From: Hyphomicrobiales bacterium
GTDB lineage: Bacteria > Pseudomonadota > Alphaproteobacteria > Rhizobiales > Rhizobiaceae
Assembly (NCBI GenBank): GCA_900469445.1
Contig: UBXM01000011.1
Location: 1-64,000, forward strand
Direction of reading: 5' to 3'
DNA length: 64,000 bases
Each line of letters starts with the position of its first letter. Positions within the stretch are counted from its first letter, which is position 1. The position numbers were made by a program, and so were the translations under genes. The notes beneath the pieces were generated by a model. It was not told the DNA's origin, did not search any database, and was given only the letters and a program-made list of their open reading frames with translations. Below, piece after piece: positions 61,863-64,000 of this stretch.

Positions 61863-62921
61863 TCAGGCCGGCATCGGCACGCTGTAGGTTCCGGACAGTT
61901 CCAGGAAGGCTGCGCGAGTTGCCGGATCAAGCTCGACGCCATGGGCGTCTCGATGGCGCGCGACCTTCCACTCGCGGTCGCCGGGCGCCATGACGGATGC
62001 GCCGGCCCGGGTGGGCGAAGTCCGCAACGTTTCCACATAGCGTTTCATGCCGGCTTCAAATGTCGGCCTGTCGACAAATGCCTCGGGCTGGATCGCCATG
62101 ACGAAGGCGCCGAGCTGGCGGGGCGTCTGCATGTCCTCGCCCATCATCGCCGGTATGTCGAAGCTGAGGCGCATGCCGGTGAGCACGGCGCTGAAGATTT
62201 CCGCGATGCCGGCAAGGCCCGCGCCCTTGAAGCCGAAGGCATCACCGAGAGGGGCGAGCATTTCGGTCAGATGCGGGTCAGTCGTGTTGATGCCGAGCTC
62301 ATTCGAAGCGACACCTTCCGGCAGCTGAGCTCCGGTGCTGCGATAAAGAAGGACGCGGTTGAAGGGGACGGCGCTGGTGGCCATGTCGAGGAACCACGGG
62401 TCTTCGCCCGGCACCGGAACAGCCATCGAAATCGGATTTGTGCCGTGAAAGCGCGAGGCGCCATCATGCAGCCGGACAAAACTGTCGGAGTTGCAGAAGG
62501 ACAGGCCGATCAGACCATGTCTGGCGGCTTCGACGGAATAGGCGCCGGCTGCGCCGAAATGTGAATTGTTGCGGATGCCGACCGCGCCGATGCCGAATTT
62601 GCCCGCCAGATCGATCGCCCTTGCCATGCCGGCATAAGCGGGGACTGCGCCCTGGGCGTGGTCGCCGTCGAGCGTTTCGACTGCGCCAAAACCGGAAACC
62701 TTCCTGATGTCCGGTGTCTTATTCAGCCGGCCACCATCCAGGGCCTTGATGTAATGCGCCAGCAGCCGGACGCCGTGGCTGTCCACGCCGCAGCGCGTGG
62801 CATGCATCAGCGCGCGCGTCGTCGCGTCCGCCGTCTCACCATTCGCGCCGCAGGCTTTCAGAACCTCGCGGCAGAACCGGTCGAGATCCGAAAGCGACAC
62901 TGTTTGATGAAGGGCGTCCAT
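61863..62921 (-). CDS. Ldh2-family oxidoreductase (malate/L-lactate/keto-acid reductase type)
   Basis: 352 residues with the Ldh2 (YlbC/YiaK) pattern: DSHGVRLLAHYI near the N-terminus with the catalytic His, then NNSHFGAAGAYS and GTNPISMAVP. The family reduces or oxidises 2-oxo/2-hydroxy acids and cyclic imines with NAD(P)H; members include 2,3-diketo-L-gulonate reductase, ureidoglycolate dehydrogenase and piperideine-carboxylate reductase. GAGGAACC precedes the ATG. It is divergent from a GntR gene and just upstream of the sugar-acid operon, so a sugar-acid substrate is plausible but unproven. Confidence 0.83.
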   Translation of the reverse strand: MDALHQTVSLSDLDRFCREVLKACGANGETADATTRALMHATRCGVDSHGVRLLAHYIKALDGGRLNKTPDIRKVSGFGAVETLDGDHAQGAVPAYAGMARAIDLAGKFGIGAVGIRNNSHFGAAGAYSVEAARHGLIGLSFCNSDSFVRLHDGASRFHGTNPISMAVPVPGEDPWFLDMATSAVPFNRVLLYRSTGAQLPEGVASNELGINTTDPHLTEMLAPLGDAFGFKGAGLAGIAEIFSAVLTGMRLSFDIPAMMGEDMQTPRQLGAFVMAIQPEAFVDRPTFEAGMKRYVETLRTSPTRAGASVMAPGDREWKVARHRDAHGVELDPATRAAFLELSGTYSVPMPA

Positions 62922-62948
62922 GGTGGTTCCTCAGTATTATTGTCTTTT

Positions 62949-62956
62949 GTGTACAC
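62949..62956. promoter_or_regulatory. GTGTACAC palindrome in the divergent Ldh2/GntR promoter region
   Basis: TTGTGTACACTA contains the perfect palindrome GTGTACAC. GntR regulators with FCD domains often bind GTATAC/GTGTAC-centred sites, and this lies between the divergent pair, 28 bases before the Ldh2-family start. Confidence 0.45.
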
Positions 62957-63037
62957 TAGACATTCTTTTCTGCGAATGTAAATGAATGAAAGACGATCGG
63001 TTGTGATTTCTGCCGGTGTGGCACCATGGGGGATTGG

Positions 63038-64000
63038 ATGACGGAGGAGAGGAGTGATGCCGTACCGGGGCGTTCGCCCAAGCTCTATCAGCGCGCGCTG
63101 GCCGTGGTCGCCTCGGAAATCCGCTCGGGCGGGTGGCATGACGCCGCAAGGCTGAACGAAACCGCGATTGCAAAACGTTTCGGCATCAGCCGCGCACCGG
63201 CAAGGCAGGCGCTGGCGGAGCTGGAAGCGCTGGGGCTTGTCCGTAAATCGGATGGACGGGGCTATCAGGTTGTTGCGGGAATGAGATCTGCGCGCGACGA
63301 GGCTGATGGCACTGTTGATCCTTCCGTTCCAGACGATATGCAGCTTCATTTTCTGGCGAGCTGGGAGCTGATTTACCGCCAGGTGGAAATGGAGATCGTC
63401 TCGCGCACATCGATCGCAAGTTGGCGCATCAACGAAGTTGCGCTGGCGAAATCCTTCGGTGTGAGCCGAACGGTCGCCCGCGAGGTGGTGGCAAGGCTGC
63501 AGCAGCGCGGCATCGTCAGCAAGGATGACGCCGGACGCTGGCATGCACCGGCTTTGACCGCAAGGCATGTGAGCCAGCTCTACGAATTGCGCTGGACACT
63601 GGAGCCGCTGGCGCTTGAACAGGCCTTTCCGCGCTTTCCCGAAACTCTGCTGCCGGTTTTATTTCGAGATCTGCAAGCCGCGATCGCAGCGGGTGATGGC
63701 GTCGATGGCGTTATGCTTGACGCGGTGGAGCAGCAGCTTCATGGCCAGCTGCTCGGTTATTGCGACAATGCCCCGCTGATGCAGGCAATTAGCCTGCCGC
63801 AGGCCATTCTCGTTGCGCATCACCGGCTGTATCAGCCGAAAGCGCCGATCATCGCTGAAGAGCCTTTCCTTCTTGAGCATGTGAGCGTGTTCGAGCGCCT
63901 GATGGTGGGCAGGGTCGCGGATGCCGGGACGGCACTCGCCAACCATCTGAAAATTTCGCGCGAACGCGCCATGCTGCGTATCGCCAATACGGCCCGCAGC
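63038..64000 (+). CDS. GntR-family regulator with two DNA-binding domains and an FCD domain (partial)
   Basis: Reads without stop to the window edge (321 codons so far). Two winged-helix domains follow one another: residues about 15-80 (LNETAIAKRFGISRAPARQAL, then GLV) and about 108-170 (INEVALAKSFGVSRTVAREVV, then RGIV), joined by an acidic linker. The rest (from about 174) is an FCD-type ligand domain with its Asp/His pattern (LDAVEQQLH, LEHVSVFE, ANHL). Usual GntR proteins have one DNA-binding domain. ATG 63038 has GGGGG five bases upstream; ATG 63026 is also in frame. Divergent from the Ldh2-family gene, which it probably controls. Confidence 0.85.
   Translation, partial: MTEERSDAVPGRSPKLYQRALAVVASEIRSGGWHDAARLNETAIAKRFGISRAPARQALAELEALGLVRKSDGRGYQVVAGMRSARDEADGTVDPSVPDDMQLHFLASWELIYRQVEMEIVSRTSIASWRINEVALAKSFGVSRTVAREVVARLQQRGIVSKDDAGRWHAPALTARHVSQLYELRWTLEPLALEQAFPRFPETLLPVLFRDLQAAIAAGDGVDGVMLDAVEQQLHGQLLGYCDNAPLMQAISLPQAILVAHHRLYQPKAPIIAEEPFLLEHVSVFERLMVGRVADAGTALANHLKISRERAMLRIANTARS

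Overview
The window is GC-rich bacterial DNA with the gene content of a Rhizobiaceae member (Agrobacterium/Rhizobium group). Supporting this are rhizobial-type palindromic intergenic elements (1-34 and 1573-1704), candidate alphaproteobacterial general-stress promoters of the form GGAAC-N18-TT, and many ABC and TRAP importers with FadR-type regulators. I see no rRNA, tRNA, CRISPR array, transposase, phage gene or replication origin. Fifty-seven protein genes are supported, one of them cut by the right edge. The assignment to a genus, and whether this is chromosome or large plasmid, cannot be decided from the sequence alone.

Layout. 0-7 kb: a polyamine-type binding protein, a Zn/Cd/Pb P-type ATPase (ZntA type) behind a MerR-type promoter, a CHASE4-GGDEF diguanylate cyclase, two tiny hydrophilic stress-type proteins, and a GH25 muramidase lipoprotein. 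7-14.5 kb: an EmrAB-type pump under a MarR regulator, a short-chain dehydrogenase, small metabolic or hypothetical genes, and an iron-type alcohol dehydrogenase. 14.6-22.5 kb: an unusual import/salvage locus with two COG0212 (5-formyltetrahydrofolate cyclo-ligase-like) paralogues, a THI5/NMT1-like ABC importer with a fused double permease, an orphan MetQ-type binding protein, a lipoate-ligase-family protein with an N-terminal accessory domain, and a divergent RpiR regulator. 22.5-37 kb: three export systems in a row (YhiI-RbbA-YhhJ, MacAB, AcrAB-type RND), each near a TetR gene or operator. 37-41.6 kb: a glycine-betaine-type ProVWX importer with two tandem binding proteins. 42-53 kb: an aminotransferase, a GntR regulator and a complete non-phosphorylative L-fucose operon (ABC importer, dehydrogenase, lactonase, mutarotase, dehydratase, ketodeoxy-sugar-acid dehydrogenase, hydrolase). 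53-63 kb: a TRAP transporter operon with enzymes that fit L-gulonate/L-idonate and D-mannonate breakdown, then an Ldh2-family oxidoreductase facing a GntR protein with two DNA-binding domains.

How it works together: the left half deals mainly with efflux, metal and stress defence, and the right half with uptake and oxidation of plant-derived sugars, sugar acids and osmolytes. In several importer operons the binding-protein gene is followed by a strong stem-loop inside the operon, which would raise binding-protein mRNA over the enzyme genes. The least explained unit is the 14.6-22.5 kb locus. The most striking small-scale feature is a two-hairpin rhizobial repeat inserted in frame inside the zntA coding sequence.
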